From Bradyrhizobium jicamae (GTDB lineage Bacteria; Pseudomonadota; Alphaproteobacteria; Rhizobiales; Xanthobacteraceae), in the NCBI RefSeq assembly GCF_018130695.1, contig NZ_JAFCJX010000013.1, forward strand, positions 124,001 through 188,000: a stretch of 64,000 bases of DNA. Reading direction: 5' to 3'. The notes beneath the pieces are model-generated. The model ran no database searches. It was not told where the DNA came from and saw only the letters and a list, made by a program, of their open reading frames with translations. Made by a program: the position numbers and the translations under genes. Below are positions 33,874 to 41,105 of the stretch, in pieces (the stretch's first letter is position 1; every line of letters starts with the position of its first letter).

Positions 33874-34287
33874 ATGCGCATCTATGGACCGAACGGCACC
33901 ACGCTTGGGACGCCCACGAGCAGCACGCGCCGCACGTCGTCGACCGGCTTCTCGCTGCCGGATACGGCCACCGTGTCCGAAGAGGTCCGCTCAGCCGCCG
34001 CGCCAAAATCCGCAGCCAATATCGACGGGCTGCTGGCGCTGCAGGGCGTGGAGGATCCGACCGAGCGCCGCAAGCGCTCGGTGGCACGCGGCAAGGGCGC
34101 ACTCGACGTGCTCGACGATCTCAAGCTCGGACTGCTCTCCGGCAATCTCGATGCGGCTACCGTCAACCGCCTGCGCACCGCGGCTGCGAATCTCAAGGAA
34201 TCCTCCGGCGATCCCGGCCTCGATTCCGTGCTGAGCGAGATCGAGCTGCGCGTCGAAGTCGAGCTCGCGAAAGCCGGTCAGTTCTAG
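33874..34287 (+). CDS. fliX: Flagellar regulator FliX
   Basis: 137 residues starting MRIYGPNGTTLGTPTSSTRR, a typical FliX opening. The conserved second half has IDGLLALQGVEDPTERRKRS and VARGKGALDVLDDLKLGLLS. In Caulobacter FliX is required for early basal-body assembly and is the trans-acting partner of FlbD, coupling assembly to sigma-54-dependent class III transcription. Its position divergent from flgI is the same as I recall for Caulobacter. The presence of fliX, sigma-54 promoters and ftr-like palindromes in one cluster predicts an flbD gene elsewhere in the genome. Confidence 0.93.
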   Translation: MRIYGPNGTTLGTPTSSTRRTSSTGFSLPDTATVSEEVRSAAAPKSAANIDGLLALQGVEDPTERRKRSVARGKGALDVLDDLKLGLLSGNLDAATVNRLRTAAANLKESSGDPGLDSVLSEIELRVEVELAKAGQF

Positions 34288-34368
34288 TCTCTCTTTTTAA
34301 CGCGTTTTCTTCACGCGAATCGGAAGTCTATCCCGCATCACGCGCGGGACAGGCTTCGCTCGAGAACG

Positions 34369-34740
34369 CTATGCGGCCAGCGCCTTGCGCTGCGCGTCGT
34401 AGCGGCGCTGCGCCGCCAGCACTTCCTTGAGATTGCTCTCGGCCCAATCGCGCAAGGGATCGACGGCGGCGGCAAGCGTCAGCCCGAGCGACGTGATCGA
34501 ATATTCCACCGTCACCGGCACGGTCGCGATTGCGCGGCGGCGAATGAGCCCGTCGCGCTCCAGACTCTTCAGCACCTGCGACAGCATCTTCTGCGAGATG
34601 CCTTCGATGGCACGGCGCAGCGCGTTGAAGCGCATCGGCTCGTCGCGCAGCAGCAGCAGGATCAGCACCGCCCATTTGTCGCCGACCCGGTCGAGGATCT
34701 GACGGGTCGGGCATGCGGCGGCATAGGCATTCGGCTTCAT
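34369..34740 (-). CDS. HxlR family transcription regulator
   Basis: 123 residues with the HxlR winged-helix signature: CPTRQILDRVGDKWAVLILL, then RFNALRRAIEGISQKMLSQV and LERDGLIRR. A Cys near residue 10 is the common redox-sensing position in this family. It is divergent from the NAD(P)-binding protein gene at 34841, a frequent arrangement in which the regulator represses the neighbour until an electrophile or oxidant appears. The 100-base gap contains the likely operator. Confidence 0.93.
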   Translation of the reverse strand: MKPNAYAAACPTRQILDRVGDKWAVLILLLLRDEPMRFNALRRAIEGISQKMLSQVLKSLERDGLIRRRAIATVPVTVEYSITSLGLTLAAAVDPLRDWAESNLKEVLAAQRRYDAQRKALAA

Positions 34741-34840
34741 CGGTTACTCCGGCGTTATCTGGTAGGACGAAAGTGCTCTCTTCACACTTATATCCAGTTC
34801 GCTATCTAGTCACCATTGGTTACCACAAATGGAGACACCC

Positions 34841-35452
34841 ATGAAGATCGCCGTCGCCGGCGCCTCCGGACGCGCCGGTTCCTGCATCACTGCCGAACTG
34901 TCCCGCCGCGGCCATACCGTCACCGCCATCGCCCGCAACCCCGAGAAGATCGCGACCCTGCCGGGCGTCACCGCCAGGAAGGGCGACGTGCTTGACCAGG
35001 CCGGGCTTGCCGCGCTCTGGGCCGGGCATGACGCCGCCGTCAGCTCCGTCCACTTCCTGGCCAGCGATCCCCTCAAGCTGATCGGCGCCGCCAGGGATTC
35101 GAAGGTTGGCCGTTACCTTGTGGTCGGCGGGGCCGGCAGCCTCGAGGTCGCCCCGGGTGTCCGCCTGGTCACGACGCCGAACTTTCCGGCCCAGTACAAG
35201 GCTGAGGCCGAGAAGGGCGCCGCCTTCCTGGACCTGCTCGGCCAGGAAAAGGAGCTGAACTGGACCTTCCTGTCGCCGTCCGCCCTGTTCGTCGAGGGCG
35301 AGCGGACCGGAAAGTTCCGTCTCGGGACCGATCAGCTGCTGAGCGATTCCGACGGCAAGAGCTGGATCAGCTTCCCCGATTTCGCAGTTGCACTCGTCGA
35401 CGAGATCGAGCGCCCTTCGCACCTGCGTAAGCGCTTCACGGTCGGCTATTGA
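34841..35452 (+). CDS. NAD(P)-binding NmrA/SDR-like oxidoreductase
   Basis: 203 residues from the ATG at 34841, chosen because GGAGA lies 5 bases upstream; an ATG at 34829 is also in frame. MKIAVAGASGRAGSCITAEL carries the atypical-SDR GxxGxxG nucleotide motif, and ARNPEKIATLPGVTARKGDV the acidic/basic discrimination strand. The LVVGGAGSLEVAPGVRLV block and the lack of the YxxxK catalytic pair are usual for small NmrA-like proteins. The substrate is unknown. It is likely controlled by the divergent HxlR regulator. Confidence 0.9.
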   Translation: MKIAVAGASGRAGSCITAELSRRGHTVTAIARNPEKIATLPGVTARKGDVLDQAGLAALWAGHDAAVSSVHFLASDPLKLIGAARDSKVGRYLVVGGAGSLEVAPGVRLVTTPNFPAQYKAEAEKGAAFLDLLGQEKELNWTFLSPSALFVEGERTGKFRLGTDQLLSDSDGKSWISFPDFAVALVDEIERPSHLRKRFTVGY

Positions 35453-35615
35453 GGTGTTCGGCCACCCCTTCGGCCGGGGCCGATAACTTTGCCTGTGCAA
35501 GGCTTTGGGGGCGGCCCTTGCCGCCCCCCGCAAGATATTGTCTGTCACATGTCATCGCTATATAAGGCGCCGCGCGGAGGGGAATTTCCTCCGTCTGACA
35601 GGGACATGGTTGCCT

Positions 35616-36026
35616 TTGGAAAAGCTGAAGAACTACCGGCCGTCTGAAAAAGAGCCTTTCATGAATGAGCGGCAGCGCGATTATTTCCGCGCCAAGCTGC
35701 TGGCCTGGAAGGACGAGATCCTCCGAGAATCGAAGATCACGCTGCAGACGTTGCAGGAAGAGAACGTCAATCACCCCGACCTCGCCGATCGGGCCTCCTC
35801 CGAGACCGATCGGGCGATCGAACTGCGCGCCCGCGACCGTCAGCGCAAGCTGATCTCCAAAATCGATGCCGCCCTCCAGCGCATCGAGGACAATACCTAC
35901 GGCTATTGCGAAGAGACCGGTGATCCGATCTCGCTGAAGCGGCTCGAAGCCCGCCCGATCGCAACGCTGTCGGTGGAGGCGCAGGAGCGTCACGAGAAGC
36001 GCGAGAAGGTCTATCGCGACGAGTAG
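35616..36026 (+). CDS. dksA: DksA/TraR family RNA polymerase regulator without zinc cysteines
   Basis: 136 residues from the TTG at 35616 (MEKLKNYRPSEKEPFMNERQ); the ATG at 35661 is an alternative start. The coiled coil with ENVNHPDLADRASSETDRAI contains the DxxDxA-type tip that enters the polymerase secondary channel. The zinc-finger region reads YCEETGDPISLKRLEARPIA followed by TLSVEAQERH, so only one of four Cys is retained. This redox-insensitive variant is known in rhizobia. It likely works with ppGpp in the stringent response. A dksA near fliX suits an old flagellar-cluster neighbourhood, an inference from gene order. Confidence 0.9.
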   Translation: MEKLKNYRPSEKEPFMNERQRDYFRAKLLAWKDEILRESKITLQTLQEENVNHPDLADRASSETDRAIELRARDRQRKLISKIDAALQRIEDNTYGYCEETGDPISLKRLEARPIATLSVEAQERHEKREKVYRDE

Positions 36027-36273
36027 GGGTGGCTGACCGCCACGGATGATTGATACCGGCGCGCACGCCCTGTATGTTCGCGCCGCCATGATGACACGCA
36101 CTCTCAACATCGCCTCGGTGTTCTTCCTGGGCTGATCCCGCTTTCCGCGAGGAAGCGCTGATCATCAGTTCCGTCGGCGTCGCCCGGCGGGATTCCAGTG
36201 AACCGAATGAGCCGGCCGGGTTCCGCATGACGCGGACCGACGATGGCTGGCGACAGCTTGAGAGACAACAATC

Positions 36274-37092
36274 ATGACCGATCGAGACGACGCGCGTGCG
36301 CTTGAGCCCGCGCAAATCCAGCAATTCATCGAACAGGGCTTTGTCAGGATCGACAACGCCTTTCCCCGCGCGCTCGCTGAGCAGGGCCGTGCCATCCTGT
36401 GGCGCGATCTGCCGTGCAGCGAGCACGATCCGTCGACCTGGACGCGCCCGGTGATCCGGCTGTCCGGCTATGGCGGTCCGCTATTTCGAGAGATCGCCAA
36501 CACGCCGGTGCTGCATCGCGCGTTCGACCAGTTGGTCGGGGTGGGACGCTGGCGGCCGCGCAAGGATATTGGCGGCACCTTTCCGGTGCGCTTTCCGCAT
36601 CCGGACGATCCCGGCGATGCCGGCTGGCATATCGATCTCAGCTTTCCCGGCGAGGATTGCGACCCCAATGAACGGCACGATTATTCGGCGTGGCGAGCCA
36701 ACATTGTCTCGCGCGGGCGCGCGTTGCTGATGTTGTTCCTGTTCTCCGATGTCGGCGAGCGCGACGCACCGACCCGGATCAGGGTCGGCTCGCACATGCC
36801 GATGGCGCGCTACCTGGCGCCGGCGGGTGAGGCGGGCCGCGCGCGGATGGTGCTCGATGACATGGGCGCCGATTGTGAGATCGCGCTTGCGACGGGCGAG
36901 GCGGGCACCGTCTACCTCTGCCATCCGTTCCTGGTGCACGCGGCGCAGATGCATCGCGGAAAATCACCACGCTTCATGGCGCAGCCGGATCTCCCTCCGG
37001 CCGAACCATACCGGCTCGAACGCGCCGATGGTGACTATTCACCGGTCGAGATCGCGATCCGGCTGGCGCTGGGAAGGATCGACGCAGGATAG
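36274..37092 (+). CDS. Phytanoyl-CoA dioxygenase (PhyH) family protein
   Basis: 272 residues. An Fe(II)/2-oxoglutarate double-stranded beta-helix enzyme: GWHIDLSFPGED near residue 120 gives the HxD iron ligands, and LVHAAQMHRGKSPRFMAQP near residues 226-244 gives the distal His plus the Arg that binds 2-oxoglutarate. DDARALEPAQIQQFIEQGFV opens the domain as in PhyH proteins. It would hydroxylate an unknown small substrate. No pathway neighbours point to one. It is followed by the hydratase gene after 80 bases on the same strand. Confidence 0.88.
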   Translation: MTDRDDARALEPAQIQQFIEQGFVRIDNAFPRALAEQGRAILWRDLPCSEHDPSTWTRPVIRLSGYGGPLFREIANTPVLHRAFDQLVGVGRWRPRKDIGGTFPVRFPHPDDPGDAGWHIDLSFPGEDCDPNERHDYSAWRANIVSRGRALLMLFLFSDVGERDAPTRIRVGSHMPMARYLAPAGEAGRARMVLDDMGADCEIALATGEAGTVYLCHPFLVHAAQMHRGKSPRFMAQPDLPPAEPYRLERADGDYSPVEIAIRLALGRIDAG

Positions 37093-37172
37093 GCGCGGCA
37101 CGGTAGCGCGCTTGTCATCGAGCCTCCGGAGTGGTGAATTGCAGGGAACAAGCCACAACGGAGGCGGCGCCG

Positions 37173-37958
37173 ATGGATAAAATTGTTTCGGCCGCGAAGG
37201 CGATCGCTGCGGCCCGCCGCAATCATGCGGCGCTGAAGGCGCTCGGCGCCGACATCGTTCCGCAGGACGAGGCCGAGGGCTATCAGGTGCAGCGCGCGCT
37301 GCACGATCTGCTGCAGCCGCAGGTCGGCAGCCTGGTCGGCTACAAGATCGGCTGCACCAGCGCGGTGATGCAGGACTATATCAAGATCCCGCACCCCTGC
37401 GCCGGTGGCGTGTTTGAGAAGGTCGTGCATGAGAGCGGCGCGAAGCTCGCCGCCGGCGACTATGTCCATGTCGGCGTCGAATGCGAGATCGCGGTGCGGC
37501 TGAAGCGCGACCTTGCTCCCGGCGAAGCGCCGTTCACCGCCGAATGGGTCGCGGAAGCCGTCGAGGCCTATCATCCCGCGATCGAGATCGTCGACGACCG
37601 CTATGTGAAATGGGAGACGCTGGGCGCGCCGACGCTGATCGCCGATGATTTCTTCGCCGCCGGCTGCGTGCTCGGCAAGGCCGTGCCGCGGATGTCGGTG
37701 CCTGATCTGCGGGAGGTGGTCGGCCGCGCCATCATCAACGGCAAGGAGGCGAGCCGCGGCACCGGCGCCGACGTGCTCGGCCATCCCCACAATGCGTTGG
37801 CCTGGCTCGCCAATCATCTCGCCGCCGAGGGAAGGGGATTGCACGCCGGCCAGATCGTGCTGACCGGCAGCCTCGTCAAGACGATATGGCTGAAAGCGGG
37901 GGATGAGGTGGTGATGGAGCTGGAAGGATTAGGCAAAGTTTCGGCGACGTTTGCTTGA
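37173..37958 (+). CDS. 2-keto-4-pentenoate hydratase (MhpD)-like protein
   Basis: 261 residues from the ATG at 37173, with GGAGGCGG upstream. GYQVQRALHDLLQPQVGSLV, then GYKIGCTSAVMQ and ECEIAVRLKRDLAPGEAPFT match the hydratase/decarboxylase branch of the FAH superfamily, where acidic residues of the ECEIA-type block bind the divalent metal. It usually hydrates 2-hydroxypenta-2,4-dienoate in aromatic meta-cleavage, but no other meta-pathway genes are present, so it may serve another 2-oxo acid. It is convergent with the SspB-like gene across a strong palindrome. Confidence 0.9.
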   Translation: MDKIVSAAKAIAAARRNHAALKALGADIVPQDEAEGYQVQRALHDLLQPQVGSLVGYKIGCTSAVMQDYIKIPHPCAGGVFEKVVHESGAKLAAGDYVHVGVECEIAVRLKRDLAPGEAPFTAEWVAEAVEAYHPAIEIVDDRYVKWETLGAPTLIADDFFAAGCVLGKAVPRMSVPDLREVVGRAIINGKEASRGTGADVLGHPHNALAWLANHLAAEGRGLHAGQIVLTGSLVKTIWLKAGDEVVMELEGLGKVSATFA

Positions 37959-37961
37959 GCT

Positions 37962-38000
37962 TGTCGTCCCGGCGAAGGCCCGGCCTTCGCCGGGACGACA
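37962..38000. repeat. GTCGTCCCGGCGAAGG palindrome between convergent genes
   Basis: A 17-bp perfect stem (TGTCGTCCCGGCGAAGG and its complement) with a 5-nt loop. I recognise this as a frequent intergenic palindrome of Bradyrhizobium genomes. By position it can terminate both neighbours. Confidence 0.85.
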
Positions 38001-38005
38001 CTGAG

Positions 38006-38398
38006 TTATTGTTGGTCACCACCGCACTTCTGCACGGTGTCGTCCCAGAGACCTCTCACCGCGGCGAACGGCACCGTGAGCCGCGCATATTTGCGCTTGA
38101 ACCAGACGCCGACCTCGAAGCGGTCGTCTTTCACCACCAGATGGTCGAACTCGTATTGCAGGACGATGGTCATCTCGTCCGGATATTTCTCGATGAGATA
38201 ACCGGGCATCTTCACGCCGTCGGTCCTGGTCGCGAAGGTGACGTGGACCGGCCGATCCTCCGTGGCATGGCGGAGCGAGACCGCCATTTCGACGCGATCG
38301 GCGGTCGCGCTGCAGGGCTCGGCGTTTGCGCGGGTGATCAACGAGGCCGCTGCCAGGACAACGAGCAGCCATGTCACGATCATCCCACCCGCGCGCAT
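38006..38398 (-). CDS. Exported SspB-like domain protein
   Basis: 130 residues from the ATG at 38398 (GGAG 7-8 bases upstream; a GTG at 38428 and an ATG at 38383 are alternatives). The N-terminus has a signal-peptide-like hydrophobic run, MIVTWLLVVLAAASLITRANA, with an AxA cleavage site before EPCS. The remainder closely follows alphaproteobacterial SspB, the ClpXP adaptor: PVHVTFATRTDGVKMPGYLI, then EKYPDEMTIVLQYEFDHLVV and RLTVPFAAVRGLWDD. SspB is normally cytoplasmic, has no signal and ends in a ClpX-binding tail; here that tail is absent. The function outside the cytoplasm is unknown. It sits beside a Tat-exported carbonic anhydrase. Confidence 0.8.
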   Translation of the reverse strand: MRAGGMIVTWLLVVLAAASLITRANAEPCSATADRVEMAVSLRHATEDRPVHVTFATRTDGVKMPGYLIEKYPDEMTIVLQYEFDHLVVKDDRFEVGVWFKRKYARLTVPFAAVRGLWDDTVQKCGGDQQ

Positions 38399-38464
38399 CC
38401 TGCCACTCCAAGTCACCAGCCATGTCACCTGCCATGGTTCAGTGGCCGCGAGCAGCGAGGAGGT

Positions 38465-39214
38465 TCAAGCGGGCGGACGATTTGCATCCGTGACGATGTC
38501 GACCTTGCCGTCGGCCAGGCGGTAGATGCCGCCGACGATCCGAAGCTTGCCCTGGTCGACGGCCGCGTTGAGGATCGGCGTCGCCGACCGCAGCTTGGCG
38601 ACGTTGTCGATCACGTTCTGCCTGATCGCATTGGCGAGGCGGTCGCCTGACTTGCCTTCGCTGGCCTTCACCGCCGGCGCGAGCGCGCTGACCAGCGACG
38701 GCAGATGGCCGGGCAGGGTGGTGTTGTCCTTCAGCGACTTGATGGTGGCGTCGATCGCGCCGCAGCTGTCATGGCCGAGCACCATGAACAGCGGTGTATT
38801 CAGCACCGCGTGGGCGTATTCCAGGCTCGCGATGGTCTCATCGCTGGCAAAATTGCCGGCGAGGCGGCAGACGAACAGATCGCCGCGGGCGCTGTCGAAG
38901 GCATATTCCGGCGCGATCCGCGAATCCGCGCAGCTCAAAATACCGGCAAAGGGATTCTGCCCGCCGGCCAGCGCCTCGCGCTCATGCTTGAAATCGTGCC
39001 GTCGCGACACGCCCTCGATATAGCGCGCATTGCCCTTCATCAGCCGGTCCAGCGCGTCCGCCGGCGACAGCACGTTCTGCGGCTTCGGCGGCGGCTTTGT
39101 CTCTTTTGCCAGTGCTGACGATGCGAAGGCGGTGCTCGCCGCGAAGCTGACAGCGCCGGCGAGGAAGTGGCGACGCGAGGAGGGGCGGGCAGACGCTTCG
39201 CAGAGCTGGCACAT
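38465..39214 (-). CDS. Periplasmic beta-carbonic anhydrase with Tat signal
   Basis: 249 residues. SSRRHFLAGAVSFAASTAFA is a twin-arginine signal ending in ALAKE, so the folded enzyme would be exported. The mature part holds the beta-carbonic-anhydrase zinc site: Cys and Asp-Arg in ILSCADSRIAPE, then His and Cys in VLGHDSCGAIDATI. The NVIDNVAKLRSATPILNAAV helix and GGIYRLADGKVDIV close the fold. It interconverts CO2 and bicarbonate in the periplasm. The two extra N-terminal Cys (MCQLCEA) precede the signal and have no clear role. Confidence 0.93.
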   Translation of the reverse strand: MCQLCEASARPSSRRHFLAGAVSFAASTAFASSALAKETKPPPKPQNVLSPADALDRLMKGNARYIEGVSRRHDFKHEREALAGGQNPFAGILSCADSRIAPEYAFDSARGDLFVCRLAGNFASDETIASLEYAHAVLNTPLFMVLGHDSCGAIDATIKSLKDNTTLPGHLPSLVSALAPAVKASEGKSGDRLANAIRQNVIDNVAKLRSATPILNAAVDQGKLRIVGGIYRLADGKVDIVTDANRPPA

Positions 39215-39293
39215 GACAGGTCTCCGTGTGATGAGGAAGCAGCGAGAAGTTGTATGCCATGGTGATGCTTCGCTGCAATGACGGCGTCAGCGC

Positions 39294-39383
39294 CGTAGGG
39301 TGGGCAAAGGCGCGCTTGCGCCGTGCCCACCATTCCCAGCGTGCTCGTGATGGTGGGCACGCTGACGCTTTGCCCACCCTACG
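39294..39383. repeat. Inverted repeat element (CGTAGGGTGGGCAAAG arms)
   Basis: CGTAGGGTGGGCAAAG at 39294-39309 is the perfect inverse complement of 39368-39383. Inside, GTGCCCACCAT and ATGGTGGGCAC form a second nested inverted pair. It has the look of a mobile-element-like intergenic palindrome with no coding capacity. Confidence 0.85.
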
Positions 39384-39403
39384 CATTCGGCAAATGTTCG
39401 CGC

Positions 39404-39697
39404 CTACGCCATGGTGTGCACGATCACCGGACCCGCCACCGCGCTCGCCTGGCCATCCAGCAGCGGTCCGAGATTCTGGTCGATCCAGGCCAGCGCGCGG
39501 CGGTTGGCTTCGTCGGCGCCGGCATGGTTGTTGAAGATGCTGATCGCGGTCACGGTGTCATCGCCGGCATAGACGACGTAATAGGCCATGAAGCCGTCGA
39601 CATCGCTGATGATCGGGATCGCACCGTCCTTGATCCGGCGCGCGAGTTCTTCGGCGGTGCCAGCTTTTGCCTTGGCCTGACGGATGGCGGCATACAT
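39404..39697 (-). CDS. Small ABM-like (dimeric alpha-beta barrel) protein
   Basis: 97 residues starting MYAAIRQAKAKAGTAEELAR, with FMAYYVVYAGDDTVTAISIF, then NNHAGADEANRRALAWI. This beta-alpha-beta pattern fits the antibiotic-biosynthesis-monooxygenase-like ferredoxin fold found in many small stress or oxygenase proteins. No catalytic residues can be assigned. Its first 148 bases overlap, in another frame, the open frame of the GrlR-like gene upstream, suggesting that the upstream gene has lost its original stop. Confidence 0.75.
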   Translation of the reverse strand: MYAAIRQAKAKAGTAEELARRIKDGAIPIISDVDGFMAYYVVYAGDDTVTAISIFNNHAGADEANRRALAWIDQNLGPLLDGQASAVAGPVIVHTMA

Positions 39698-40128
39698 GGG
39701 ATCCTCCTTCCGGCTGCGGATGTTGCGCGGAGGCGGCCGGTCGGGATCGTCGGCAGCTTCGCGGCATTCACCGGCGGCGACATGCGGGCAGGATCGGGCG
39801 CGGGCAACTCCTGCTGCAGGAACAGCGTGGCCTCGAAACGGATGTCGGGCGCCTGCCTTGCCGCGCCGGCGCAGATGGCGGTGGTGCCCTTGAACTGACC
39901 GGTCAGCAGGGCCTCGACCTCGTCGCAGCCGAACACGGTGGTCGGGCCGGCGGAATGCCGTCGCGTCGTCAGCGTGGCCGTGAAATTGTCGCCGTCGACA
40001 TCGTAGCTGCCGCCATAGGCGAACATGCAGTCGCCGCCGGAGATCTTGCCATCAGCGAGATGGACGATCCCGGTACCTTCACCGTGCATCGTCCGAAACC
40101 AGACCGCGTAGTCGCCGTCTCTGTACAT
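39550..40128 (-). CDS. GrlR-like protein with an out-of-frame C-terminal extension
   Basis: 192 residues as read. Residues 1-110 follow the GrlR family: MYRDGDYAVWFRTMHGEGTG, then DGKISGGDCMFAYGGSYDVD and TTVFGCDEVEALLTGQFKGT. In enteropathogens GrlR binds the activator GrlA; similar domains occur widely in Bradyrhizobium without type III context. The last 80 residues are low-complexity Arg/Ser/Pro and coincide with the coding start of the next gene in another frame, so the functional protein probably ended near residue 115-135. A frameshift or lost stop is suspected. Confidence 0.65.
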   Translation of the reverse strand: MYRDGDYAVWFRTMHGEGTGIVHLADGKISGGDCMFAYGGSYDVDGDNFTATLTTRRHSAGPTTVFGCDEVEALLTGQFKGTTAICAGAARQAPDIRFEATLFLQQELPAPDPARMSPPVNAAKLPTIPTGRLRATSAAGRRIPCMPPSVRPRQKLAPPKNSRAGSRTVRSRSSAMSTASWPITSSMPAMTP

Positions 40129-40256
40129 GGAGGAAATTTCATACCGGAAAATTCAATGTGCACTACCTAAGGTGCAGTGCATATAAACTCCAGCGTGTAT
40201 TGGAACGACAGTTAACGATCACGAAAAGCAGTCCGAAAATTTGTTGGAAACGATCA

Positions 40257-40287
40257 CGGCCCTCGCCAGGGGAGCTGGCGAGGGCCG
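40257..40287 (-). terminator. Hairpin downstream of flgH
   Basis: CGGCCCTCGCCAG and CTGGCGAGGGCCG form a 13-bp stem with a short loop, about 60 bases after the flgH stop. The minus strand continues with a weak T-rich stretch. It is the likely end of the flgFGAH transcript. Confidence 0.65.
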
Positions 40288-40346
40288 TGTTGGTACACCG
40301 CGTCGCGCCTAGGTTCGCGACGAGATGTGGGAGCTGGTGAGAAAGG

Positions 40347-41105
40347 CTAGAACGGCAGCAGCACGTCCATGACCTGTTGGCCGTAGCGCGGCTGTTGCAC
40401 GTCGGTGATCTGGCCGCGGCCGCCATAGGCGATGCGGGCCTGCGCGATCTTCGAGGAGTCGATGGTGTTGTCGCTCTGGATGTCCTCGGGCCGCACGATG
40501 CCGGCGACGATCAACTCGCGGATTTCGAAGTTGACGCGGATCTCCTGCTTGCCCTCGACCACGAGGTTGCCGTTCGGCAGCACCTGGGTGACGACGGCGG
40601 CAACGTTGGTCTGCAATGCTTCCTGGCGGTTCACCGAACCCTTGCCGTCGCTGGACGCACTGGAGTCGGCGGTCAGGATGCGGCCGGGCAGGATCTTGTT
40701 GGCCTGCGTGATGGTCTGCGAGCCGAGGAAATTGGTGATGCCGGAATCTTCCGAATTGGTGCGGCTGCGCTGCGTCTCGTTGGCGATCGCGGCCTTGTCG
40801 GTGAAGTTCACCGTAATGGTCAGGATGTCGCCCATCCGCGCGGCGCGCTGGTCCTTGAAGAAGGCGCGGGACCCGTTGCGCCACAGCGAGTTCGGGCTGT
40901 AGGAGGCCACCTCCGGCTTCGGCATCGGCATCTGCACCGGCTTGTAGCCGGGCTGCGTGGTCGGATTGTCGATCGACGACAGCTTCGGCTGCTCGCCGAT
41001 CTGGGAGAGACGATCGATCGACGAGCAACCGCTGGCGATTGTCCCGAGCGCGAACAGCGCTCCGGCCAGGATGAGGCGGTTGATACGGTAAGCGTACATG
41101 AACAT
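40347..41105 (-). CDS. flgH: Flagellar L-ring lipoprotein FlgH
   Basis: 252 residues with a lipoprotein signal (ILAGALFALGTIASGCSSID, lipobox Cys near 27). The FlgH core includes GDILTITVNFTDKAAIAN and NLVVEGKQEIRVNFEIRELI, then VAGIVRPEDIQSDNTIDSSK, ending in MDVLLPF. It forms the outer-membrane ring around the rod. Its ATG shares one base with the flgA stop (TAATG), so translation is coupled. It is the last gene of the flgF-flgG-flgA-flgH transcript. Confidence 0.96.
   Translation of the reverse strand: MFMYAYRINRLILAGALFALGTIASGCSSIDRLSQIGEQPKLSSIDNPTTQPGYKPVQMPMPKPEVASYSPNSLWRNGSRAFFKDQRAARMGDILTITVNFTDKAAIANETQRSRTNSEDSGITNFLGSQTITQANKILPGRILTADSSASSDGKGSVNRQEALQTNVAAVVTQVLPNGNLVVEGKQEIRVNFEIRELIVAGIVRPEDIQSDNTIDSSKIAQARIAYGGRGQITDVQQPRYGQQVMDVLLPF

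Noticed and set aside
36088..36135. Short frame beginning MMTRTLNIASVFFLG before the PhyH gene
   Set aside because: Only 15 residues and not preceded by a clear ribosome binding site; could be a leader peptide or a remnant.
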